This document shows, one piece after another, positions 13,862-21,289 of a stretch of DNA of 29,316 bases. How positions within the stretch are numbered: position 1 is the stretch's first letter; every line of letters begins with the position of its first letter. The notes beneath the pieces are model-generated. The model had not been told where the DNA came from, ran no database searches, and saw only the letters and a list, made by a program, of their open reading frames with translations. The DNA comes from an uncultured Bacteroidota bacterium. Lineage in GTDB: Bacteria; Bacteroidota; Bacteroidia; JADZBD01. The position numbers and the translations under genes were made by a program. Location: NCBI GenBank assembly GCA_937924855.1, contig CALEYQ010000031.1:1-29316 (forward strand), written 5' to 3'.

Positions 13862-15454
13862 TTAAAGTCTCTTTTTGCGGGAGAACTCCCCTTTTAGTTT
13901 TTCAGCTGCCTTTTCCTGAATTATTTCTTCGACCGTCCTGTTTTTTATTTTGCCCTCAAGCCATGAAAGTATATCAAAATAAAGGAATGGTTTGCTCTGA
14001 TAAGGCTTCCTGGAGAGAGGCTTGAGCCGGCTGTGGAGTGTTTCAAAATGGCTTTTTAGTTTTTTTGGATTCGCATCCTTACTCAGGAATTTCCTCAAAG
14101 TGGCAGCAATTTGATTGAAGAAGGAGTGCATTTCAGATTTTTTGGCCAGGAACCGGTATGTCGATCGCAACATATATTCCATGCCCCGGAAATCGTTTTG
14201 TTCGTAATAGCAAATTAAGGTCAGTATCCGGGCAAAGGCCTGAAGATCCTGCCTGAATTCAGGAGGGTAATCACCGGTTATTTTGCCCAGCCATTTCAGT
14301 GATTTCCGGAAATGGCCCGCCCCGAAATACAAACAGGCAAGCTTATAATAAAATAAGAGGGCATCGTGCGGATTCATCCTGCCCGCCCAGCGTTCCAGCA
14401 TATTTTCGGCAGGTTTAATTATTTTAATGCCACGGGTGAATTCCCCGGTTAAAAAATGGTGGTTTATTTTGTGCAGGTACTTATACCTGAACACCAGGAT
14501 TTCCAGGTTCTCATTTTTAATCAAGCCCGGATTTCTTGAAAAACGAAGCAACAGGGAATAAAAGTGATTAAAATCTGCGAGCCGGCCGAGTTTGTGACAG
14601 GAGACCAGGGCGTGATTCAAGGCTCCGAGGTACAATTCAGGAAATTTTTTGATGGAGTCTTTTTCGGCATTGAACAGTGAAACAAGTTTTTTGGAATAGT
14701 CAAATGCCATTTTGAAATCCTGGGAAAAAAGAGCAAATGAAATATGACATTTTAAATAGTATATCCGGGCCACCGGACCAGATTCCCGGATGGGTAACTT
14801 TCCAAGTTTTTTCAGGATGTGTTCTTTGATTTTTTCATAGCCGGTTTTATCCGAAATAAACCCCTGCTCCCTGTAACGGGCGTTCAGTAAAAGATAAAGA
14901 TCCTTGAAGCGCGTCTCCTCCCTTATTTGTTCAAGTAGATCAGATTCCCGTTTTGAAAGCGCATTTAATACTTCAAGGTCCATGCCAATGGGATTTTGAC
15001 GGAGAAGCAATTTCTCAAGCCTGCTTAAAGCGATCGCATAGCCCTTCCTATCCAGGGCATGAGCCATGTTTTTCGATTTTTTAAGTTCGAGTTCCGCATC
15101 CATATAAAGGCCCTTGTTGAACAGAATCCAGGCTCCTTCCATTTGCTTCATGATTCTGATTTCCGGAGTCCTTGCCGCATGAAAATCAGAAAGTGTATTC
15201 AGAATGAAACGATAGAGATTTCTTTTAAGATTTGGAACCTGAGCCGGTTTAATATCCGGGCACTTTTCAATCAGATCGGTCTCATGGTAATGTTTCATAT
15301 TTTCCAGGGCCCGGTACAGTAAGGCATACTTCTTATTTCCATGACCCGTTTTTTCCATTTCCAGCGCCAAAGCCCTTTTTTCCGCCTTCCCCAAAGATTT
15401 AATCAGCCGGAAAAGGGCGTCTGAATGTCGTTTAGAAATTGTATTATAAATCAT
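13862..15454 (-). CDS. Large helical-repeat protein of unknown function
   Basis: 530 residues, no signal peptide and no membrane helix, so probably cytoplasmic. Almost entirely alpha-helical, with repeated pairs of helices that resemble a TPR or SEL1-like solenoid (for example GLYMDAELELKKSKNMAHAL, DALLFYYKLACLYFGAGHF, LGRLADFNHFYSLLLRF). The N-terminus (LFRLIKSLGKAEKRALALEM, then KKYALLYRALENM and LKRNLYRFILNTLSDF) resembles a family of uncharacterised Bacteroidota proteins that I recognise only by pattern. The C-terminus is very basic (EKLKGEFSRKKRL). No catalytic motif is visible. It is divergent from fabH with 100 AT-rich bases between them. A scaffold or regulatory role is a guess. Confidence 0.75.
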   Translation of the reverse strand: MIYNTISKRHSDALFRLIKSLGKAEKRALALEMEKTGHGNKKYALLYRALENMKHYHETDLIEKCPDIKPAQVPNLKRNLYRFILNTLSDFHAARTPEIRIMKQMEGAWILFNKGLYMDAELELKKSKNMAHALDRKGYAIALSRLEKLLLRQNPIGMDLEVLNALSKRESDLLEQIREETRFKDLYLLLNARYREQGFISDKTGYEKIKEHILKKLGKLPIRESGPVARIYYLKCHISFALFSQDFKMAFDYSKKLVSLFNAEKDSIKKFPELYLGALNHALVSCHKLGRLADFNHFYSLLLRFSRNPGLIKNENLEILVFRYKYLHKINHHFLTGEFTRGIKIIKPAENMLERWAGRMNPHDALLFYYKLACLYFGAGHFRKSLKWLGKITGDYPPEFRQDLQAFARILTLICYYEQNDFRGMEYMLRSTYRFLAKKSEMHSFFNQIAATLRKFLSKDANPKKLKSHFETLHSRLKPLSRKPYQSKPFLYFDILSWLEGKIKNRTVEEIIQEKAAEKLKGEFSRKKRL

Positions 15455-15554
15455 AATTATATAATTAAAGGTATAAAAATATAGGGTATAGAAAGTGTAT
15501 TAAAATTTACTTTTTGATTAGTTCTTCCGGCCCTTTATACTTACCTTGTTAACT

Positions 15555-16556
15555 ATGAAAAAAGCCCTTATTACGGCCTTGGCCAATTATGTCCCCGATA
15601 ACATACTTTCCAATAAAGACCTGGAACTACTGGTCGAAACCAACGATGCCTGGATTCAGGAACGGAGTGGGATAAAAGAAAGGAGGATTTTGAAAGACCC
15701 TGAAAAAGCCGTTGCTTTTATGGGAGCCGAGGTATGCCGGCGCATTTTGGCAAAACGGGGTATTGGTATTGACGATATCGATTTGATTTTAGTTTGTACC
15801 GCCACCCCTGAATATCAATTTCCGGAAACAGCTAATGTAATTGGTGGCATGCTGGGCGCAACAAAACCCTGGGGATTTGATCTTATGGCGGGTTGTTCGG
15901 GCTTTGTTTATGCTTTATGGACAGCCAGTCGCTTTATTGAAAGTGGATCCTGCGAACGCATTTTAGTGGTGGGAACCGATAAAATGTCGGGAATAGTTGA
16001 TTATACCGACCGGAATACCTGTGTGCTTTTTGGTGACGCCGCTGCCGGCGTTTTACTGGAAGCTTCTGATTCGGGTAATGGAGTGATCGATGCTAAAATG
16101 TATTCCGATGGAAGCGGTGCGGAAGTACTGAATCAGATTGCCGGCGGATCCTTAAATCCGGCATCTTCAGAAACCCTGGCTAAAAAGCAACACTTTATCC
16201 GTATGGATGGAAAGTCGGTTTTTAAAGTGGCGGTTTCGAAAATGGCCGATGTTGCAGCCGAAATGATGGAACGCAACAACCTTGCTTCTGATCAGGTTGA
16301 TTGGCTGGTGCCCCACCAGGCGAATTTGAGAATTATCGAGGCTACGGCTAACCGTATGGGTCTGGGCATGGAGAGGGTAATGGTGAACATCGACCGTTTT
16401 GGAAATACTACCTGTGCCAGTATTCCTAATTGCCTTGTGGAATGGGAAGATAAACTCAAGCCCGGGGACAATATTATTCTAACTGCTTTCGGCGCCGGCT
16501 ACACCTGGGGCGGGGTATATTTGAAATGGGGAAAAACATTCTCCGGAAAAGCCTGA
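15555..16556 (+). CDS. fabH: 3-oxoacyl-ACP synthase III
   Basis: 333 residues; condenses an acyl-CoA primer with malonyl-ACP to start fatty acid synthesis. The thiolase-fold catalytic triad is visible: Cys114 in DLMAGCSGF, His254 in LVPHQANLRI and Asn284 in FGNTTCASIP. Other family segments: NDAWIQERSGIKERR at the N-terminus, VCTATPEYQFPETA, GDAAAGVLLEA and TAFGAGYTWGGVYLKW near the end. The start is the ATG at 15555 (MKKALITALANYVP); a TTG nine bases upstream is in frame but less likely. There are no other fatty acid genes beside it, so this is a stand-alone copy, possibly one of several in the genome, and its acyl primer preference cannot be told. Confidence 0.95.
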   Translation: MKKALITALANYVPDNILSNKDLELLVETNDAWIQERSGIKERRILKDPEKAVAFMGAEVCRRILAKRGIGIDDIDLILVCTATPEYQFPETANVIGGMLGATKPWGFDLMAGCSGFVYALWTASRFIESGSCERILVVGTDKMSGIVDYTDRNTCVLFGDAAAGVLLEASDSGNGVIDAKMYSDGSGAEVLNQIAGGSLNPASSETLAKKQHFIRMDGKSVFKVAVSKMADVAAEMMERNNLASDQVDWLVPHQANLRIIEATANRMGLGMERVMVNIDRFGNTTCASIPNCLVEWEDKLKPGDNIILTAFGAGYTWGGVYLKWGKTFSGKA

Positions 16557-16696
16557 GCATTTTATACGGCCGGCATTTTAAAACGATACCCTTTATTGTT
16601 GGTTTATTTCAGTTTTTCGAATAACTAATTTTTATTCGCTGCGTTGAAGTGGGTGAGAGCGCTTTAGGATTTTATTCACTACAAAAAACACAGCTT

Positions 16697-17230
16697 ATGA
16701 AAAACTTTATTACATGCTGCGCACTGCTCCTTTTCACCGCTGATTTTTATCCCAACAATCCTGTTTTTAAGGGAAAGGTACTTGAGGTTACCGTTAAGGC
16801 TAAGCTCGATTCCGAGGCACCCGTTCAGATAAAATGGGTGCTGATGGAAAACAACGAAATTCTTCCGGTGAATCCCTTGAAATGTCCGGATGAAAAATTC
16901 CGGTTTTCATTGAAGGCCAATACCCACTACACCATTTTCATTTTGGCACCCGGTTACCATCCCAGAAAAATCAGTATCAATACGGAATTACCTCCCGGAA
17001 TAAACTCCTCCCTGACTTATGAGGTGGATGCCCTCGTTTTTATGATTCCTGACACAGAATCCTTAAATCCAGAGATGGAAGACTACCCTGTTGCTATTAT
17101 TAACTATTGTAAAAACGCGAGATTGTTTGTTCCCAGCCGAAATTATACCCTTGCCGTTAAAAAGGAATTGTTTGTTGAAGTAAAAAACAAAACTGCTGAA
17201 AAATCAATTACATGGCGTGGAGCCAGATAG
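16697..17230 (+). CDS. Small secreted protein of unknown function
   Basis: 177 residues from the ATG at 16697. The start gives a signal peptide (MKNFITCCALLLFTADFYP); a longer reading from 16649 would place it internally. The mature part is predicted beta-rich (FKGKVLEVTVKAKL, APVQIKWVLMENNEIL, EKFRFSLKANTHYTIFILAPGYHPRKISINTELP), a pattern similar to carboxypeptidase-regulatory-like beta-sandwich domains with a YTIFILAPGY-type strand. No catalytic residues or sorting domain are seen. It lies 140 bases after fabH and ends just before a strong terminator. Confidence 0.7.
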   Translation: MKNFITCCALLLFTADFYPNNPVFKGKVLEVTVKAKLDSEAPVQIKWVLMENNEILPVNPLKCPDEKFRFSLKANTHYTIFILAPGYHPRKISINTELPPGINSSLTYEVDALVFMIPDTESLNPEMEDYPVAIINYCKNARLFVPSRNYTLAVKKELFVEVKNKTAEKSITWRGAR

Positions 17231-17249
17231 TTCATTATCCATGAAATTG

Positions 17250-17280
17250 AAAGCCGGGTTATTTAATCCGGCTTTTTCTT
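17250..17280 (+). terminator. Rho-independent terminator after the small secreted gene
   Basis: AAAGCCGG (17250-17257) and CCGGCTTT (17268-17275) form an 8-bp stem with a 10-base loop, followed by TTCTTT. The stem overlaps the last codons of the convergent DUF3817 gene and may also slow transcription from that side. Confidence 0.75.
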
Positions 17281-17547
17281 TGAAAACAGTTTTCGGTCTG
17301 CCACAAAGGTGCCAAAGGGCAATATTCCTGCCAATAGGGCAAGTCCCGTTTTAACCCATCCCCATCCGGCTCCTTCCCTAACCATAAAAACGCCGCAAAC
17401 ATATAATAGGAATAGAATACCATGCACGAGGCCAATGTAAAAATTAGGCCCCGGTACATTAAATACGTATTTCAGTGGCATACCCACACAGAGGAGCAAG
17501 AGCAGGGAACTTCCCTCCATGAGGGCCAGAAAGCGAAATATCTTCAT
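17263..17547 (-). CDS. DUF3817 small membrane protein
   Basis: 94 residues of the DUF3817 family, with three membrane helices: about 5-28 (FRFLALMEGSSLLLLLCVGMPLKY), 36-56 (FYIGLVHGILFLLYVCGVFMV) and 63-82 (GWVKTGLALLAGILPFGTFV). The family hallmarks LxxxEGxSLLxLxxxxMPLKY and the central His in GxxHGxLF are present. Function is unknown across the family. Its ATG overlaps the ABC-F stop in an ATGA, so it is translated together with the ABC-F protein. Confidence 0.88.
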   Translation of the reverse strand: MKIFRFLALMEGSSLLLLLCVGMPLKYVFNVPGPNFYIGLVHGILFLLYVCGVFMVREGAGWGWVKTGLALLAGILPFGTFVADRKLFSKKKPD

Positions 17548-19427
17548 GCTTGTGTTTTTTCTGATAATTCAAACCAGCGCTGGGTAATTTTTTCCAGGCG
17601 TTCATTCAGGACTGAGTATTTTTCAAAGACCCCCGCTTCCGGATCTGTTTCCCCGCCCTGCATAAGAGTCTCCAGTTTTGATTTTTTTTCCTCGCTTTTT
17701 TCCATCTCGGAATTTATAGCTTCAAGTTCCAGTTTTTCCTTATAGCTTAATTTTTGGGTTTTCCGGTCGGTCGCATTTGCTTCAGGGGCTGGTGGTTTTT
17801 GAGTTTCTTTTTCCGGTTTAAGGGCATTCTCTGCTTTCTTTTTTTCCCGATAGGCCGACCACGAGAGCGGGGAAGTTGAAATCACCGCATCTCCCTCAAA
17901 AACTATCAGAGAATTTGTCAGTCTGTCCATAAAGTATCTGTCATGTGAGACCAATACCAGACAACCCTGAAATTCCAACAGAAATTCTTCCAGCTTTTGC
18001 AGGGTTAACAGGTCAAGATCGTTAGTTGGTTCGTCAAGAATGAGAAAATTCGGATTTTTCATTAATATGCAAACCAGCTGAAGCCGGCGCTTTTCTCCTC
18101 CGCTGAGTTTTGATACCGGAGCATATTGGGAAGAGGGACTGAAAAGAAAATGTTCAAGTAGCTGGGAAGCGGAAAGTTTTTTACCGCCGCCTATTTCCAG
18201 GTATTCGCCAATATCCTTTATTACATCTATGGTTCTCTTCTCTTCCTTAAACAGGGTGTTTTTTTGGGTGAAGTATCCAATGTTAAGGGTTTCACCGGTT
18301 TCTATGGTTCCTGCATCAGGATTTTCCTTCCCGGAGATAATATTCAAAAGCGTTGTTTTCCCGGTCCCGTTTTTTCCGGTTATTCCAATCCTTGCGCCAC
18401 GCTGAAAGGCAAATGAGAAATTTTTGATTAGGGTATTGGAACCGAAGGATTTGGAGAGTGATTTTATTTCCAGAATTTTGTTTCCGAGTCGCTGCATTGT
18501 AATGCCCAGCGAAAGTTCCTGCTTTTTTTTGCCGCTGCCTGCTTTTTCCTCTATGCTGTCGAAGGCAGCAATGCGCGATTTTGATTTAGTAGTGCGGGCC
18601 CGTGGTTGTTTTCTCAGCCATTCAAGCTCTTTCAACATCAACCTTTGGGCTTTGTGTATTTCGGCTCCCTCAACTTCTTCCCGTTGGGTTTTTTTCTCGA
18701 GATAATATTCGTAATTGCCTTTATGCAGGTATAGTTTTTCATCTTCCATTTCCAGGATATGGGTACAAACCCTGTCCAGGAAATAGCGGTCGTGGGTTAC
18801 CATAAACAAAGTAATTCCGGGTTCTGAAAGGTATTGTTCCAACCACTCGGTCATTTCTATATCCAGGTGGTTGGTGGGTTCATCAAGCAGCAGAATGTCG
18901 GGTTTGTCCACCAGAATCAGCGATAAAGCCAGTCGCTTTTTTTGCCCCCCTGATAACTGACTTATTTTGAGGTCCGGATGGTTGATTTCAAGCTTTTCCA
19001 TTATGGTTTCCAACCTTCTTTCGTAATTCCATCCGTCGTGTTGCTCGATTTCTTCGGATACCTGCTGCATTTCATCCAGGATTTCCGCAGAGTAATCGGT
19101 TTGGCTTTTTTCGGATAATTGTTCGAATTTTTTTAACAGAGCCGCGGTAACGGATGGCCATTGCTTGATATAGTTTCCAATGCTTAAGTCGCTGTCAATA
19201 ACCGGATCCTGATCCAGATATCCTGTGGTTATTCCTCTTCTGAAAATTACCTGCCCCGATGTTTTATTTTCTTTTCCTGACAGAATCCTGAATAAAGTTG
19301 ATTTTCCGGTTCCGTTGGGTGCTACCAATGCAATTTTTTCACCCTTTTGAATACCGAAGCTGAGATTTTGAAATAAAGTTCTTTCGCCCAGGGAAAAAGA
19401 GAGGTTTTCAACGGAAAGGAAATTCAT
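17544..19427 (-). CDS. ABC-F ATPase, Uup type
   Basis: 627 residues with two ATP-binding cassettes and no membrane part, so a soluble ABC-F protein that acts on the ribosome. Cassette 1: Walker A APNGTGKST (36-44, alanine in place of the first glycine), signature LSGGQ (158-162), Walker B and DEPTNHLD (182-189). Cassette 2: GKNGTGKT (351-358), LSGGE (441-445), DEPTNDLD (465-472). The linker at 240-300 contains the basic stretch KQPRARTTKSKSR typical of the subgroup. The C-terminal 70 residues (about 555-625) are a charged coiled coil as in Uup, which can bind nucleic acid. The likely role is translation quality control rather than transport. A consensus promoter lies 140 bases upstream. Confidence 0.93.
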   Translation of the reverse strand: MNFLSVENLSFSLGERTLFQNLSFGIQKGEKIALVAPNGTGKSTLFRILSGKENKTSGQVIFRRGITTGYLDQDPVIDSDLSIGNYIKQWPSVTAALLKKFEQLSEKSQTDYSAEILDEMQQVSEEIEQHDGWNYERRLETIMEKLEINHPDLKISQLSGGQKKRLALSLILVDKPDILLLDEPTNHLDIEMTEWLEQYLSEPGITLFMVTHDRYFLDRVCTHILEMEDEKLYLHKGNYEYYLEKKTQREEVEGAEIHKAQRLMLKELEWLRKQPRARTTKSKSRIAAFDSIEEKAGSGKKKQELSLGITMQRLGNKILEIKSLSKSFGSNTLIKNFSFAFQRGARIGITGKNGTGKTTLLNIISGKENPDAGTIETGETLNIGYFTQKNTLFKEEKRTIDVIKDIGEYLEIGGGKKLSASQLLEHFLFSPSSQYAPVSKLSGGEKRRLQLVCILMKNPNFLILDEPTNDLDLLTLQKLEEFLLEFQGCLVLVSHDRYFMDRLTNSLIVFEGDAVISTSPLSWSAYREKKKAENALKPEKETQKPPAPEANATDRKTQKLSYKEKLELEAINSEMEKSEEKKSKLETLMQGGETDPEAGVFEKYSVLNERLEKITQRWFELSEKTQA

Positions 19428-19857
19428 TGTTTTGGGTTGTGAAAAGTCCCTATAAAGGACGTTAAATTTTATTTTAACCAGATTTTATATTGATTATCCT
19501 GGTAGGTGAGTATTTTTGGTCAGATTGATGCGGGCAAATTCAGATTTCTGCGAATATGGATTTTTGCAAAGGTAACCCTTATCCGGGTTTTTACAAATAA
19601 TACGAGCCGGAAAGATGAATCGCTGTCAGATAGATATCGTTCATGTTTGTTTATTTGGTATTCATTTGAGTTTTTCGCATGTGTTTTAATTTGGATCCAT
19701 GCTGGCATTGCCCTTTCGGGAATTTTGGATTTTCTGATCCGGAATAATTGTTCATCTCAGGCGAGTCAGAATTTTAGGAAATAGAATTGTGTAACGGTTC
19801 AAAAGGAATCTTTCTGCTTTCGGTTTTTGGAGATTCATGTTTGCTTAACAGGGGGAC
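19428..19857. other. Intergenic stretch with no convincing gene
   Basis: Apart from the ABC-F promoter, I see no gene in these 430 bases. Short open frames on both strands lack protein-like composition. A small RNA cannot be excluded. Confidence 0.5.
19567..19597 (-). promoter_or_regulatory. Promoter for the ABC-F gene with internal dyad
   Basis: On the minus strand TTTG (19594-19597) is followed after exactly 19 bases by TACCTTTG (19567-19574) and then CA, a full Bacteroidota consensus promoter. The spacer and edge of the -7 box contain the inverted repeat AACCC-N6-GGGTT (19574-19589), placed where a repressor could block polymerase. The predicted leader is about 130 bases. Confidence 0.7.
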
Positions 19858-19986
19858 ATGAAAATTCCGATAGGATTGAAAAATGAATCATCCCATGATC
19901 CTGAAATCTGGTTTGTTTCACCCCTGGTGCTGGAAACCTATTGGAGGGAAAGAATGAAAAGTCTGGGAATTCCAGGGGAGGATTAA
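19858..19986 (+). CDS. Possible 42-residue protein or gene remnant
   Basis: An ATG at 19858 follows a purine-rich AGGGGGAC stretch that would serve as a ribosome-binding site. It opens a 42-codon frame with protein-like composition: MKIPIGLKNESSHDPEIWF, then SPLVLETYWRERMKSLGIPGED. The stop overlaps the last codon of the convergent helicase gene. It could be a small protein, the tail of a decayed gene, or chance. No family recognised. Confidence 0.3.
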   Translation: MKIPIGLKNESSHDPEIWFVSPLVLETYWRERMKSLGIPGED

Positions 19987-21188
19987 TGCCTGCGCTTGGT
20001 CCTTTTGAAAGGTGGTTTTCTTCGGGTGTCACGAAACTTTATTACATAATCAGGCCCCGGACCAAGACCTTCGGGGAGTGGATATTTTTGTACTGGATTA
20101 CCCAGGAATTTCTCGATTCGCATAAACTTTTCAATATCCTTTTCGCTGATCAGGGTAACCGCAGTTCCCTCAGCCTCCGCTCTGGCGGTCCTTCCTATAC
20201 GATGCACATAATCCTCGGGGTCGGAAGGCGAATCGTAATTAATAACCAAATCAATTCCCTCAACGTCTATCCCCCGGCTCAAAATATCTGTTGCTACCAG
20301 AATGTTCAATCTTTTGGATTTGAAGTCTCGTAAAATATCTTCTCTTTCAGCCTGTTCAAGATCTGAGCTAAAAGCTTTGCAATTGAAGCCTGACTTTCTC
20401 AAAGTCCGGTCAAGCACCTTGACATTTTCCTTGGTTGCAGAAAAAATTACGACCGATTGATATTTTTTTTCTTTCAGGATATGACCCGTCAGTGAATCTT
20501 TATCTTTCCCGTTTACAACATAAGCTTTTTGAATTATTTTTTCAGCGGGCTTTGAAACGGCGAGTGAAATTTCCTTTGGGTTTTTTAGTATCCGGTTTGC
20601 CAGTTGTCGGATTTTAGGGGGCATAGTGGCTGAAAAAAGTAAAGACTGACGCTCCTTGGGAAGCTCGGTAATGATCCGCATGATGTCTTCATAAAATCCC
20701 ATGTCGAGCATACGGTCTGCTTCATCCAGAATCAGGTGTTTCAATGAGGGAAATTTTAATTCCCCTGAAGTTAATAAGGCAATCAGCCTGCCGGGTGTTG
20801 CGGTAATAATATTGGCACCCGAAACCAGGGCTCTTTTTTGCTGCTCCCAGGCCATACCATCACCGCCTCCGTAAATAGCTATGGAACTGGCACCGGTAAA
20901 ATAGGCAAGGCCTTCTATTTGCTGATCAATTTGTATGGCCAGCTCTCGTGTGGGCGCAAGAATCAGGGTGTTTACGCCATCACCGGGAGGGGAGGTAAGG
21001 AGTTTGTCCAGGACGGGCAAAATAAAAGCGGCGGTTTTTCCGGTTCCGGTTTGAGCACAGGCAATGAGGTCATTTCCTGCCATGATTTCCGGTATGGCTT
21101 GTTCCTGGATGGGAGTTGCCTTGTCGAAACCCATGGCATCCAGACCTTCCAGGAGCTGGGCGTGTAGATTAAATTCTTTAAAAGTCAC
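19983..21188 (-). CDS. DEAD-box RNA helicase
   Basis: 401 residues, a compact helicase core with a short basic tail (KPPFKRTKRRH). Motifs: Q motif TPIQ, Walker A AQTGTGKT (45-52), PTRELA (79-84), TPGR (131-134), DEAD (155-158), SAT, RGID and HRIGRTAR. It belongs to the RhlE/CsdA-like group and should remodel RNA in ribosome assembly or mRNA decay. The start codon is GTG at 21188 (MTFKEFNLHAQLLEGL), the position where the family begins; no ATG is nearby. A TATCTTTG box only 13 bases upstream implies a very short leader. It is a paralogue of the 12167-13672 helicase, with which it shares MNF/MTF...TPIQE.AIPEI.AGNDL. Confidence 0.93.
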   Translation of the reverse strand: MTFKEFNLHAQLLEGLDAMGFDKATPIQEQAIPEIMAGNDLIACAQTGTGKTAAFILPVLDKLLTSPPGDGVNTLILAPTRELAIQIDQQIEGLAYFTGASSIAIYGGGDGMAWEQQKRALVSGANIITATPGRLIALLTSGELKFPSLKHLILDEADRMLDMGFYEDIMRIITELPKERQSLLFSATMPPKIRQLANRILKNPKEISLAVSKPAEKIIQKAYVVNGKDKDSLTGHILKEKKYQSVVIFSATKENVKVLDRTLRKSGFNCKAFSSDLEQAEREDILRDFKSKRLNILVATDILSRGIDVEGIDLVINYDSPSDPEDYVHRIGRTARAEAEGTAVTLISEKDIEKFMRIEKFLGNPVQKYPLPEGLGPGPDYVIKFRDTRRKPPFKRTKRRH

Positions 21189-21201
21189 AGATTAATTTTT
21201 G

Positions 21202-21209
21202 CAAAGATA
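21202..21209 (-). promoter_or_regulatory. -7 box for the 19983-21188 helicase gene
   Basis: TATCTTTG followed by GCA on the minus strand, ending 13 bases before the GTG start. Transcription would begin only a few bases before the start codon, giving an almost leaderless message. Confidence 0.55.
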
Positions 21210-21234
21210 GTCAAATGAATCCGTGAACAGGTGG

Positions 21235-21264
21235 AAAAGAAAAAAGGCGGAACAAGTCCGCCTT
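21235..21264 (-). terminator. Rho-independent terminator of the adhesin gene
   Basis: AAGGCGGA (21244-21251) and TCCGCCTT (21257-21264) form an 8-bp stem with a 5-base loop. On the minus strand it is followed by a T-rich run (21235-21243). It lies 26 bases after the adhesin stop. Confidence 0.85.
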
Positions 21265-21289
21265 CTTTCCGGTTAATTGGTCAGTGTAA

